From positions 1 through 8,853 of the forward strand of contig JAUVLS010000036.1 in NCBI GenBank assembly GCA_030600625.1: a stretch of DNA of 8,853 nucleotides. The letters run 5' to 3'. Source of the stretch: Bacteroidales bacterium (lineage in GTDB: Bacteria; Bacteroidota; Bacteroidia; Bacteroidales; UBA12077). Numbering within the stretch: position 1 is the first letter of the stretch; each line of letters begins with the position of its first letter. The notes beneath the pieces were generated by a model that made no database searches, was not told where the DNA came from, and was given only the letters and a program-made list of their open reading frames with translations. Below, one piece after another: positions 1-5,738 of the stretch. The position numbers were made by a program, and so were the translations under genes.

Positions 1-111
1 GTAATTCTTTATTAATGTATTGATTTCTATTATTTTGTTCATTATTAGATACTTGTCTGATTATGAAAATACGAATTTAATCAATTTTAAAAGTATTACT
101 GAATTTTTTAC
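1..111. other. A+T-rich flank, no recognisable feature
   Basis: This stretch lies downstream of the stop codon of the leftward methyltransferase gene and runs to the window edge. I see no reading frame of useful length, no strong hairpin and no repeat in it. It may be ordinary intergenic DNA or part of the flank of a gene beyond the edge. Confidence 0.4.
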
Positions 112-903
112 TTAAAACTTAATAACATAATGTTGATATGATAATTCTTTTCTGAAAAAGATTAAACCCATTCGAAATATATCAACAGAAACGTTCACTT
201 TTGGGTGATTCTTTATTTCAGCCCATGCTTCTTCCATTTCATCTGACCAGTGAATATCATCAAAAATAAAAATGGTTTCGTTATGTATTTTTTCTAAACA
301 TGAATTGAAATAATTTATAGTGCTTTGTTTTTTATGATTTCCGTCGAAAAAAACTAAATCGAGCTTATCATATTTTTCAAGAACAGAATCCAAGGTATTA
401 TCAAAATTGCCATGAATAAATTCAGTATGATGCTTAAATCCTGATGCTGTTTCTTTTGCAATTATTATTTTTTCTTCAATGCCTTCAATGCTTTTAAAAT
501 TTGATCGAGGAGCTGCCTGTGCAATATATGCACCGCTTATTCCTACAGATGTGCCAAGTTCAAGTATCTCCGTTGGATTAAAATATTTAATAAGATTATA
601 AATTAATTTCCCGTATTTGCGATTGATTGAAGATCTTTTTACGATTTTGCCAATTGTTATTTTTTTAGATTTTTTATAGTTTGTTCCTGCTCCAATTTCA
701 TCAAATTCCAAAACTCCTTTCGATTTTCGAAGTTTATTATAAACATCAAATACTTTATTTAGGGTTTCATCATTACTTTTATTATTTAACACATTTATTA
801 TAAGCTTATAAATGAATGGTGAATGAATTCCATGTCCTTTCTTATGCTTTGCAAAAAACCAATATCTTAAATATTTTAGGAAAAATCTTATTTGAGATTG
901 CAT
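112..903 (-). CDS. class I SAM-dependent methyltransferase (263 aa)
   Basis: Predicted cytoplasmic methyltransferase that transfers a methyl group from S-adenosylmethionine to an unknown acceptor. The Rossmann-fold SAM site is visible: ELGTSVGISG (residues 115-124) is the glycine-rich motif I, the acidic residue after strand 2 is E140 in SIEG, and LDLVFFDGNH (181-190) followed by FDDIHWS (214-220) resembles the motif II/III region of O-methyltransferase-like proteins. The basic, aromatic N-terminus (residues 1-35, with HGIHSPF at 25-30) is, from memory, typical of a Bacteroidota subgroup that I recognise without knowing its substrate. It has no signal peptide or membrane segment. The ATG at 903 fits this N-terminus. 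It is divergent from recG with a transposase element between them, so the context gives no clue to its role. The start codon lies only 16 bp from the outer end of that element, so its promoter must lie within or overlap the insertion. Confident of fold, not of substrate. Confidence 0.85.
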   Translation of the reverse strand: MQSQIRFFLKYLRYWFFAKHKKGHGIHSPFIYKLIINVLNNKSNDETLNKVFDVYNKLRKSKGVLEFDEIGAGTNYKKSKKITIGKIVKRSSINRKYGKLIYNLIKYFNPTEILELGTSVGISGAYIAQAAPRSNFKSIEGIEEKIIIAKETASGFKHHTEFIHGNFDNTLDSVLEKYDKLDLVFFDGNHKKQSTINYFNSCLEKIHNETIFIFDDIHWSDEMEEAWAEIKNHPKVNVSVDIFRMGLIFFRKELSYQHYVIKF

Positions 904-919
904 GTAAGAGTCATTTTTT

Positions 920-949
920 GGATAAATATTATTTTGAGGTGTTAGCTTA
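920..949. repeat. left terminal inverted repeat of RAYT element
   Basis: The core TAAATATTATTTTGAGGTG (923-941) is the inverse of CACCTCAAGATAATATTTA (1712-1730) with one mismatch. The similarity continues inward, less perfectly, to TTA at 947-949. It lies just upstream of the leftward methyltransferase gene. Confidence 0.7.
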
Positions 950-958
950 GATTTTTTA

Positions 959-1078
959 GGGGCAACGCCCCGGTAGATAATAGCACAGGGTGTAGTGTAA
1001 CGAAACCCTGTGTTATTGAATTAATGTTCAAATAAAAGCCCTGTAAGGGCGACACATGACTAATCTGTCTGCTGACAG
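959..1078. repeat. left hairpin cluster of the RAYT element
   Basis: Four palindromes stand in a row. 959-971 is GGGGC-aac-GCCCC. 979-1017 has the perfect arms CACAGGGT/ACCCTGTG with a 13-nt loop, extended outward by AATAG/TTATT with one G.T wobble. 1038-1050 is GCCCT-gta-AGGGC followed by GA. 1065-1078 is CTGTC-tgct-GACAG. They lie downstream of the transposase stop codon and resemble the REP-like palindromes that Y1 transposases of RAYT type recognise. Their role as transposase substrate is inferred. Confidence 0.75.
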
Positions 1079-1098
1079 GTAGGCCTTTAATCAAGTTG

Positions 1099-1545
1099 TT
1101 AATCCCAAGCATATTGTTCATCAAATTTTATGTTATATTCATTAAAAAAAATCCTTAATTCATCCTTGAATGATACCTTTTTATGATGTTCTGGTTGGTT
1201 TAAGATATACTTTTCGACAATCATCACTTTTGATGAACTAACAGAAAAAGAGCCATACCCGTTCTGCCAGGAAAAATTAACAATACCTTGTTTTTTAATC
1301 CATTTAGAAGAAGATGTTTTAATTTTCGAAATCAATTCGGCAATGGTAATAGTTCGTGGCAAAGTGCATAAAACATGAAGATGATCAGGATTGGCATATA
1401 TTTCATTTACATAAGAACCAATATTTGATAATGTACCTATGATATAAGAATGTAAATCTTTCCGAACAGTATCTGTGATTAATGGCATACATTTTTTTGT
1501 GGAAAATACACAATGTATATAGACCTTAGATAAACTTTGTGGCAT
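1099..1545 (-). CDS. IS200-like Y1 (HUH) transposase, RAYT type (148 aa)
   Basis: Single-strand transposase of the Y1_Tnp family, which cuts and joins at hairpin-bearing ends through a covalent 5'-phosphotyrosine intermediate. The HUH metal-binding motif is H55-L-H57 in NPDHLHVLC. The likely nucleophile is Y113 in EKYILNQPEHHKK, a context typical of this family. SSSKWIKKQG and SWQNGYGSFSVSSS (about residues 78-105) are also family hallmarks, as is the C-terminal YAWD. At 148 aa it is about full length for the family, and I see no frameshift, so it may be active. The ATG at 1545 gives the usual N-terminus with VYIHCVFSTKK. It stands alone between palindromes, the arrangement of REP-associated tyrosine transposases rather than of two-gene IS605 elements. 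Some such proteins are domesticated to maintain REP repeats; the inverted repeats around this copy argue for a discrete element instead. Confidence 0.92.
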   Translation of the reverse strand: MPQSLSKVYIHCVFSTKKCMPLITDTVRKDLHSYIIGTLSNIGSYVNEIYANPDHLHVLCTLPRTITIAELISKIKTSSSKWIKKQGIVNFSWQNGYGSFSVSSSKVMIVEKYILNQPEHHKKVSFKDELRIFFNEYNIKFDEQYAWD

Positions 1546-1575
1546 AATTGTTAATTTTAAATTTCATTACCTTTC

Positions 1576-1665
1576 GGGCTTTCAGCCCTTTTATCTATGT
1601 TCATATCCATTCCACAGGGCTATGTTACACTTCGCCCTGTGCTTTTACTTGACATCCCTTTGGGA
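1576..1665. repeat. right hairpin cluster of the RAYT element
   Basis: Three palindromes lie upstream of the transposase start. 1576-1588 is GGGCT-ttc-AGCCC. 1613-1641 has arms CACAGGGC/GCCCTGTG with a 13-nt loop. 1655-1665 is TCCC-ttt-GGGA. The middle one is an inverted copy of the hairpin at 984-1012: 24 of 29 positions agree, and the stem difference T-A to C-G is compensatory, so pairing is kept. Confidence 0.75.
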
Positions 1666-1668
1666 CTA

Positions 1669-1676
1669 TAGTTTTG
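1669..1676 (+). promoter_or_regulatory. possible Bacteroidota -7 promoter element for recG
   Basis: TAGTTTTG matches the Bacteroidota primary-sigma -7 consensus TAnnTTTG. A TTG at 1649-1651 could act as the -33 element, but the 17-nt gap is somewhat short. If real, transcription would start inside the right end of the transposase element and give recG a leader of roughly 160-170 nt. Such matches occur by chance in A+T-rich DNA. Confidence 0.3.
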
Positions 1677-1703
1677 AATTAATACAAAGATAAATTCTTT
1701 TTT

Positions 1704-1733
1704 TAAGTCAGCACCTCAAGATAATATTTAGCC
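1704..1733. repeat. right terminal inverted repeat of RAYT element
   Basis: Partner of 920-949 in inverted orientation. The core CACCTCAAGATAATATTTA (1712-1730) differs from the left copy at one base, and the outer three bases at one more. Confidence 0.7.
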
Positions 1734-1810
1734 TATTTTTTAAAAATCAAAAAAAGCTTAATATTGTGAAACAAAAGTAATTCTTTTAAAGCTTCTAAGT
1801 ATTAAAAAAT

Positions 1811-1845
1811 CTTGAACTTTAAACTTTAAACATTGAACTCGAAAC
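1811..1845 (+). repeat. 7-nt tandem repeat array upstream of recG
   Basis: Five consecutive heptamers read CTTGAAC, TTTAAAC, TTTAAAC, ATTGAAC and TCGAAAC, all ending in AAC. The last ends 4 nt before the recG ATG. No Shine-Dalgarno sequence is present, so the array occupies the place where the ribosome would first contact the message. Related arrays lie before the genes at 4047 and 6270. The function is unknown to me. Confidence 0.65.
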
Positions 1846-1849
1846 ATAA

Positions 1850-3952
1850 ATGTCTATTTTACAACAAGAAATAAAATTTTTATCCGGAGTTGGACCTAAA
1901 AGAGCCGAACTGCTCAATAAGGAGTTGAATATTTATAGTTTCGAAGATTTGTTGTACTACTTTCCTTATAAATATATCGATCGTTCAAAATTTTATAAAA
2001 TAAGTGAGCTAAATCCAAATTTACCATATGTACAATTAAAAGGAAAAATTGTTGGATTTGAAACGATAGGAGGTGGCCGGAAAAAGAGGCTGGTAGCTTT
2101 TTTTTCTGATGGTACGGGAACTATTGAATTGCTTTGGTTTAAAGGATTGAGTTATATTCAGAAAAGTTTATTGTTAAATACCGAATACATTGTTTTTGGG
2201 AAACCCGGTTATTTCAGTGGGAAATATAATATTATCCATCCTGAAATAGAGAATGCTTTAAAAACTCAAAATGTTATTAGTGCTAAATTACAGGCTTTTT
2301 ACAATACTACTGAAAAGCTAAAAAAGAGCTTTTTGCATTCAAAAGCAGTTTCGAAATTAATGAATAATCTTTTAATCATATTAAAAGATAAGATTAAAGA
2401 GACATTACCGGATTATTTATTAAAAAAATACAATTTAATTTCACTTGAGGATGCATTGTTTAATATTCATTTTCCGCAAAATGCTGATTTATTAAAAAAG
2501 GCAACATACAGGTTGAAATTCGAAGAGCTTTTTTACATTCAGTTAAATATTTTACAGAAAAGAAGCTATCGTATTCATAAATCAACGGGATTTGTTTTTT
2601 CAAAAGTTGGAGATTTTCTAAATCGCTTTTACGAAAATAATCTTCCTTTTGAATTAACTGATGCTCAAAAGCGCGTATTAAAAGAAATACGAAAGGATAT
2701 TGGTTCCGGCAGACAAATGAATCGTTTGCTTCAAGGTGATGTAGGAAGTGGTAAAACTTTAGTTGCAGTGATGAGCATGTTAATTGCATTGGACAACGGA
2801 TATCAGGCTTGTATTATGGCTCCAACTGAAATTCTTGCTAACCAACATTTTGATACTTTAAAAGAGTTTCTGGATGGATTACCTGTTAGTGTTGACTTAT
2901 TAACCGGATCGACTAAAACAGCAGCACGAAAAGAAATACATGAGAATTTACTAAATGGAGAATTGCAAATATTAATTGGGACACATGCTTTAATTGAAGA
3001 TACTGTAAAATTTAAAAATCTTGGATTAGTTGTGATTGATGAACAACATAGGTTTGGAGTTGCTCAGCGCGCGAAACTTTGGAAAAAGAATCATCAGCCA
3101 CCTCATATTCTTGTAATGACTGCTACTCCAATTCCGCGTACTTTAGCTATGACTATTTATGGCGATTTGGATGTTTCTGTTATCGATGAATTACCTCCGG
3201 GACGTAAGCCAATTCAAACCATTCATTTATATGATTCGCGAAGATTGCGAATGTTTGGATTTCTGAAACAACAAATTGAGAAAGGAAGACAAATCTATAT
3301 TGTATATCCATTAATTAAAGAATCAGAAAAAATGGATTATAAAGATTTGGAAGATGGCTATGAAAGTATATCTCGTGCATTTCCTCCGCCTAAATTTGCA
3401 GTTAGCGTTGTTCATGGAAAGATGAAACCTGTAGAAAAAGATGCAGCGATGAATCTTTTTGTTAAAGGTCAAACGCATATTATGGTTGCTACAACAGTTA
3501 TTGAAGTAGGAGTAGATGTTCCTAATGCATCGGTAATGGTTATTGAAAGTGCAGAGCGTTTTGGATTGTCACAATTACATCAGTTACGAGGTAGGGTAGG
3601 TCGAGGTGCCGATCAATCATATTGTGTATTAATGACATCGTATAAATTATCAAACGAAGCCCGAAAACGAATCGATATAATGACCAAGACCAATGATGGT
3701 TTTGAAATTTCTGAAGCTGATTTAAAACTTCGTGGTCCCGGAGATGTAGAAGGAACTCAGCAAAGTGGAATTGCTTTTGACCTGAAAATTGCAAATCTGG
3801 CTCAGGACGGGCAATTAATTCAATATGTTCGTGATATTGCTGAAAGTATTCTGGATAATGATCCTGATTTAAAAAATACAGATAATTATATTTTAGCAAA
3901 ACAATTGAAAAAGATATCAAGCAAAAAAGTTGATTTTAGTGTAATAAGTTAA
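1850..3952 (+). CDS. recG: ATP-dependent DNA helicase RecG (700 aa)
   Basis: Superfamily 2 double-stranded DNA translocase that regresses stalled replication forks and processes branched intermediates in recombination and repair; cytoplasmic. The N-terminal wedge/OB-fold region covers about residues 1-150, with LSGVGPKRAELL (11-22) and DLLYYFPYKYIDRS (33-46) as RecG hallmarks. The helicase motifs are complete: Walker A GDVGSGKT (296-303), the RecG-type DEQH box (397-400) in VIDEQHRFGVAQR, TAT (424-426), TTVIEVGVDVPNA (548-560) and QLHQLRGRVGRG (575-586). ADLKLRGPGDVEGTQQSG (623-640) is the RecG C-terminal region needed for translocation. Its length is normal and it has no disruption. The ATG at 1850 gives the standard N-terminus. 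It is followed after 94 nt by the DUF3108 gene on the same strand, possibly co-transcribed. Confidence 0.98.
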   Translation: MSILQQEIKFLSGVGPKRAELLNKELNIYSFEDLLYYFPYKYIDRSKFYKISELNPNLPYVQLKGKIVGFETIGGGRKKRLVAFFSDGTGTIELLWFKGLSYIQKSLLLNTEYIVFGKPGYFSGKYNIIHPEIENALKTQNVISAKLQAFYNTTEKLKKSFLHSKAVSKLMNNLLIILKDKIKETLPDYLLKKYNLISLEDALFNIHFPQNADLLKKATYRLKFEELFYIQLNILQKRSYRIHKSTGFVFSKVGDFLNRFYENNLPFELTDAQKRVLKEIRKDIGSGRQMNRLLQGDVGSGKTLVAVMSMLIALDNGYQACIMAPTEILANQHFDTLKEFLDGLPVSVDLLTGSTKTAARKEIHENLLNGELQILIGTHALIEDTVKFKNLGLVVIDEQHRFGVAQRAKLWKKNHQPPHILVMTATPIPRTLAMTIYGDLDVSVIDELPPGRKPIQTIHLYDSRRLRMFGFLKQQIEKGRQIYIVYPLIKESEKMDYKDLEDGYESISRAFPPPKFAVSVVHGKMKPVEKDAAMNLFVKGQTHIMVATTVIEVGVDVPNASVMVIESAERFGLSQLHQLRGRVGRGADQSYCVLMTSYKLSNEARKRIDIMTKTNDGFEISEADLKLRGPGDVEGTQQSGIAFDLKIANLAQDGQLIQYVRDIAESILDNDPDLKNTDNYILAKQLKKISSKKVDFSVIS

Positions 3953-3971
3953 CAAAAAACAAGTTTAATAT

Positions 3972-4045
3972 TTCAGGTTTCAAGTTCCAAATTGTAAATA
4001 GTATGCTAATATGAAACTTGAAATTTGAAACTTGAAATTTCTAAC
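3972..4045 (+). repeat. inverted pair of 7-nt repeat arrays between recG and the DUF3108 gene
   Basis: The right array (4011-4045) is ATGAAAC, TTGAAAT, TTGAAAC, TTGAAAT, TTCTAAC and ends 1 nt before the ATG at 4047. The left array (3972-3992) is TTCAGGT, TTCAAGT, TCCAAAT, the same heptamer on the opposite strand. The two can pair as a long imperfect stem (about 3970-3993 with 4015-4038; many of the differences become G.U pairs) around a loop of roughly 20 nt. No T-run follows, so an ordinary intrinsic terminator is unlikely. The hairpin ends at the downstream start codon and could affect message stability or translation; that is inference. Confidence 0.6.
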
Positions 4046-4046
4046 A

Positions 4047-4874
4047 ATGAAAAAAAAATATATAATAATAGCACTCTTTTTTTTCTTTGTAGTACCTGTA
4101 ATATCTCAGAACAATTTTCCTTGTGAAATTCGGAATAATGCATTCATTCCCGGCGAAAAGTTAACTTATGTGATTACATATAACTGGTTTTTTGTTTGGA
4201 CTGATGTAGGAGGAGTTATGTTTGAAGCAAGTGAGGACACCATGTTTAATCAGGAAGTTTTAAATTTAAAAGGTACAGGAGTAACTTTTTCTTTTTACAA
4301 CTGGTTTTTTCAGGTTCGCGATGTTTATCAATCGTGGGTTAATCCCAATAATTTACTGCCTTTATATTATCATCGCGATGTTAATGAAGATGGTTATATA
4401 ATTGACATAAAATATACTTATGATTATGACAATATGGTAGCTTATTCTGAAGTAGAAAAAACACACAAACCCTATTTTCAGGATACAGTTAAAATATTTC
4501 CGTGTACTTACGATGTAGTATCAGTTATTTACCAAGCCCGAAATATCAATTTTTCGAAATACAAAAAAAACGAAAAGATTCCTTTCAAGATTCTTCTTGA
4601 TAATGAAATATATGATGTGTATATTCGTTATAAGGGAAAAGAAGTAAAAAAAATACGTGGAGTAGGTAAATTCAATACAATCAAATTTACAGGATCATTG
4701 ATAGCCGGTGATGTTTTTAAAGGAGGTGAAGATTTGTCTGTATGGGTTACCGATGATGAAAATAGAATTCCTGTATGGATTGAAAGCCCAATTATTGTAG
4801 GAACTATAAAAGCAAGGCTTGTTGGATATGAAGGATTAAAACATCCTGTAAAATCATTGATTAGAAAATATTAA
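4047..4874 (+). CDS. DUF3108 family exported protein (275 aa)
   Basis: Member of the DUF3108 family as found in Bacteroidota; the molecular function is not established. The N-terminus is a signal peptide, basic MKKK followed by a hydrophobic stretch to about residue 20, with probable cleavage near VIS-Q. The mature part begins with FPCEIRNNAFIPGEKLTYVI, where the NNAF-PGEKLTY pattern is what I recognise from this family. The rest is rich in beta-prone aromatic residues (NWFFVWTD, DVYQSWV) without further membrane segments, so the product is likely periplasmic or at the inner face of the outer membrane. Residue C26 lies close after the predicted cleavage site, but there is no clear lipobox. 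I chose the ATG at 4047 over an in-frame TTG at 4032 because the TTG lies inside the 7-nt repeats and would put five residues before MKKK. It is same-strand with recG and convergent with the gene at 4904-5275. Confidence 0.85.
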   Translation: MKKKYIIIALFFFFVVPVISQNNFPCEIRNNAFIPGEKLTYVITYNWFFVWTDVGGVMFEASEDTMFNQEVLNLKGTGVTFSFYNWFFQVRDVYQSWVNPNNLLPLYYHRDVNEDGYIIDIKYTYDYDNMVAYSEVEKTHKPYFQDTVKIFPCTYDVVSVIYQARNINFSKYKKNEKIPFKILLDNEIYDVYIRYKGKEVKKIRGVGKFNTIKFTGSLIAGDVFKGGEDLSVWVTDDENRIPVWIESPIIVGTIKARLVGYEGLKHPVKSLIRKY

Positions 4875-4903
4875 TTATTGGAAGATTATAATCCTCTAAA
4901 TTA

Positions 4904-5275
4904 TTACCAAAAATCATCATACCATTCAGTATCAGTCAATTCAACTACACAAACAATGTTCCAGTGAAATTCATAATGATCTCTTGTATAATCACCTAAA
5001 CTAGGATTGTTTGATGTAACTTTGATATCATAAACATTATCATCAGTTAGGTTTGCACTTATGGTAAATGTTTTGCTTTCTCCAGGTCCAATATTAGTAG
5101 ATATTCTATTCGAACCATATCCAACGGTGCTAAAGTATACTCCCGTAATATAATTTGAAGTGCTTGTATTTTCAATCTTTAATTTTGCTTCTTGGTCAAA
5201 GGCATCAGGTTTGTCACATTGGTATGATAATAAACTTAATGTAAGGATGACTGCAACAATATTTAATCGTTTCAT
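4904..5275 (-). CDS. small exported protein, possible lipoprotein (123 aa)
   Basis: I do not recognise the family. The N-terminus MKRLNIVAVILTLSLLSYQC is a typical short export signal ending in a cysteine followed by DKPDAFDQE, which suggests a lipoprotein. The residue before the Cys is Gln rather than the usual Gly, Ala or Ser, so lipidation is uncertain. The remainder (about 100 residues) contains alternating Thr/Ser/Asn-rich, beta-prone segments such as GPGESKTFTISANL, as in small Ig-like or immunoglobulin-fold surface domains. It ends with an acidic aromatic stretch, TDTEWYDDFW. The ATG at 5275 immediately precedes the signal peptide. Its 3' end converges on the DUF3108 gene with 29 nt between. 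A MITE-like insertion begins 27 bp upstream of its start codon and has probably replaced or displaced part of its promoter. Confidence 0.65.
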   Translation of the reverse strand: MKRLNIVAVILTLSLLSYQCDKPDAFDQEAKLKIENTSTSNYITGVYFSTVGYGSNRISTNIGPGESKTFTISANLTDDNVYDIKVTSNNPSLGDYTRDHYEFHWNIVCVVELTDTEWYDDFW

Positions 5276-5292
5276 ACTAAGAATTAAATTAA

Positions 5293-5301
5293 TTAATAAA
5301 T
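5293..5301. repeat. 9-bp direct repeat, left copy (target duplication)
   Basis: TTAATAAAT directly abuts the left inverted repeat; the identical partner is at 5549-5557. Confidence 0.65.
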
Positions 5302-5548
5302 CACTAGTAACCGGTTAAAATTATTATGTTTTATATTTCGTACCTACGGCACTTTTTTTATTTTTTGGAAACATCAGTTCTACAAATATTTAGCACCTAC
5401 GGTGCTTTATATTAGCCTCGTTAGAGGCGATATATTTGTAGCAAAATGATTAATGTTGAAATAGAGCCCCGTAGTGGGCGAAATATTATTAACGTATAGA
5501 AAACAGGCAATTTTAAGCATATTCAATAATTTTAGTCGGTCAGTAGTG
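5302..5548. mobile_element. MITE-like non-autonomous element with 9-bp target duplication (247 bp)
   Basis: The element has imperfect 24-bp terminal inverted repeats, 5302-5325 (beginning CACTAGTAACCGG) and 5525-5548 (ending GGTCAGTAGTG), that match at 20 of 24 positions. Directly outside both ends is the same nonamer TTAATAAAT (5293-5301 and 5549-5557), which is what a 9-bp target-site duplication looks like. No protein is encoded. The interior holds several small palindromes. Terminal repeats with a 9-bp duplication are the signature of transposition by a DDE transposase acting in trans, not of an IS200-type enzyme. The nonamer is all A/T, so chance is possible, but its exact placement at both repeat ends makes chance unlikely. 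Confidence 0.72.
5340..5479. repeat. REP-like hairpin array inside the MITE
   Basis: In order: a degenerate palindrome GTACC-tac-GGCAC (5340-5352); AGCACC-tac-GGTGCT (5392-5406); GCCTC-gtta-GAGGC (5415-5428) followed by GA; and GCCC-cgtagt-GGGC (5466-5479) followed by GA. The second and third are enclosed by a perfect 10-bp stem, CTACAAATAT (5380-5389) with ATATTTGTAG (5432-5441), giving a cloverleaf-like fold. The loops and the GGCGA foot recall the hairpin at 1038-1052 in the transposase element. Confidence 0.7.
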
Positions 5549-5557
5549 TTAATAAAT
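5549..5557. repeat. 9-bp direct repeat, right copy (target duplication)
   Basis: TTAATAAAT directly abuts the right inverted repeat; identical to 5293-5301. Confidence 0.65.
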
Positions 5558-5700
5558 ATAAAGATAATATTAAATCGTAATTATATTTTGCAAAAATAAA
5601 ATTTTTATGAATTTTACAAAACTCTTATTTAAAATTAAAATAAATAAGTGTAATCTTTGCAAAATATGACAAAAAGCAATTTTTAATTTTCAAATAGGAT

Positions 5701-5708
5701 TATTTTTG
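5701..5708 (+). promoter_or_regulatory. candidate -7 promoter element of the rnf operon
   Basis: TATTTTTG matches the Bacteroidota -7 consensus TAnnTTTG exactly, 30 nt before the ATG at 5739, which would leave a leader of roughly 20-25 nt. No good -33 TTTG is seen at the expected spacing; the region there is only T-rich. It lies in the 190-nt stretch between the MITE and the first operon gene, where no other gene or repeat is seen. Confidence 0.4.
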
Positions 5709-5738
5709 TATCCGATTTCAAAATCTTGAATAATTCGA

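Larger units (their letters stand above)
920..1733 (-). mobile_element. RAYT/IS200-like element with terminal inverted repeats and flanking hairpins
   Basis: About 814 bp. The outer limits are imperfect inverted repeats at 920-949 and 1704-1733, 25 of 30 positions matching, with 20 of 22 in the outer block 920-941/1712-1733. Inside them, GC-rich hairpins lie on both sides of a single leftward Y1 transposase gene: 959-971, 979-1017, 1038-1050 and 1065-1078 on the left; 1576-1588, 1613-1641 and 1655-1665 on the right. Hairpins next to a single-strand HUH transposase are expected for IS200/IS605 and REP-associated (RAYT) elements, but those normally lack terminal inverted repeats, so the outer repeats are unexpected. 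No convincing target duplication is present. The outer limits are my inference from the repeats. Confidence 0.7.

Noticed and set aside
942..1124. Leftward 60-codon reading frame
   Set aside because: It runs across the hairpins of the transposase element and the transposase stop region, with no family features; it is a by-product of the palindromes.
913..1741. Direct repeat ATTTTTT at 913-919 and 1735-1741 as a target duplication of the transposase element
   Set aside because: It is low-complexity, occurs again at 951-957, and on the right is one base away from the inverted repeat. Unlike the 9-bp repeat at the MITE it does not abut both ends.
2460..2789. Leftward frame of 109 codons opposite recG
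   Set aside because: It lies wholly inside the well-conserved recG gene on the other strand and encodes nothing recognisable; the same holds for 3540-3920.
4032..4046. TTG start for the DUF3108 protein
   Set aside because: It lies inside the heptamer array and adds five residues before a regular signal peptide that begins at the ATG at 4047.
3953..4046. Intrinsic terminator after recG
   Set aside because: A hairpin is possible, but it is A+T-rich, has no following T-run and ends at the next start codon.
4875..4903. Bidirectional terminator between the convergent genes, with the palindrome GATTATAATC at 4884-4893
   Set aside because: The palindrome is short and A+T-rich with no loop and no T-run; too weak to call.
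5340..5479. CRISPR array
   Set aside because: The palindromes differ in sequence and are unevenly spaced; there are no identical repeats or cas genes.
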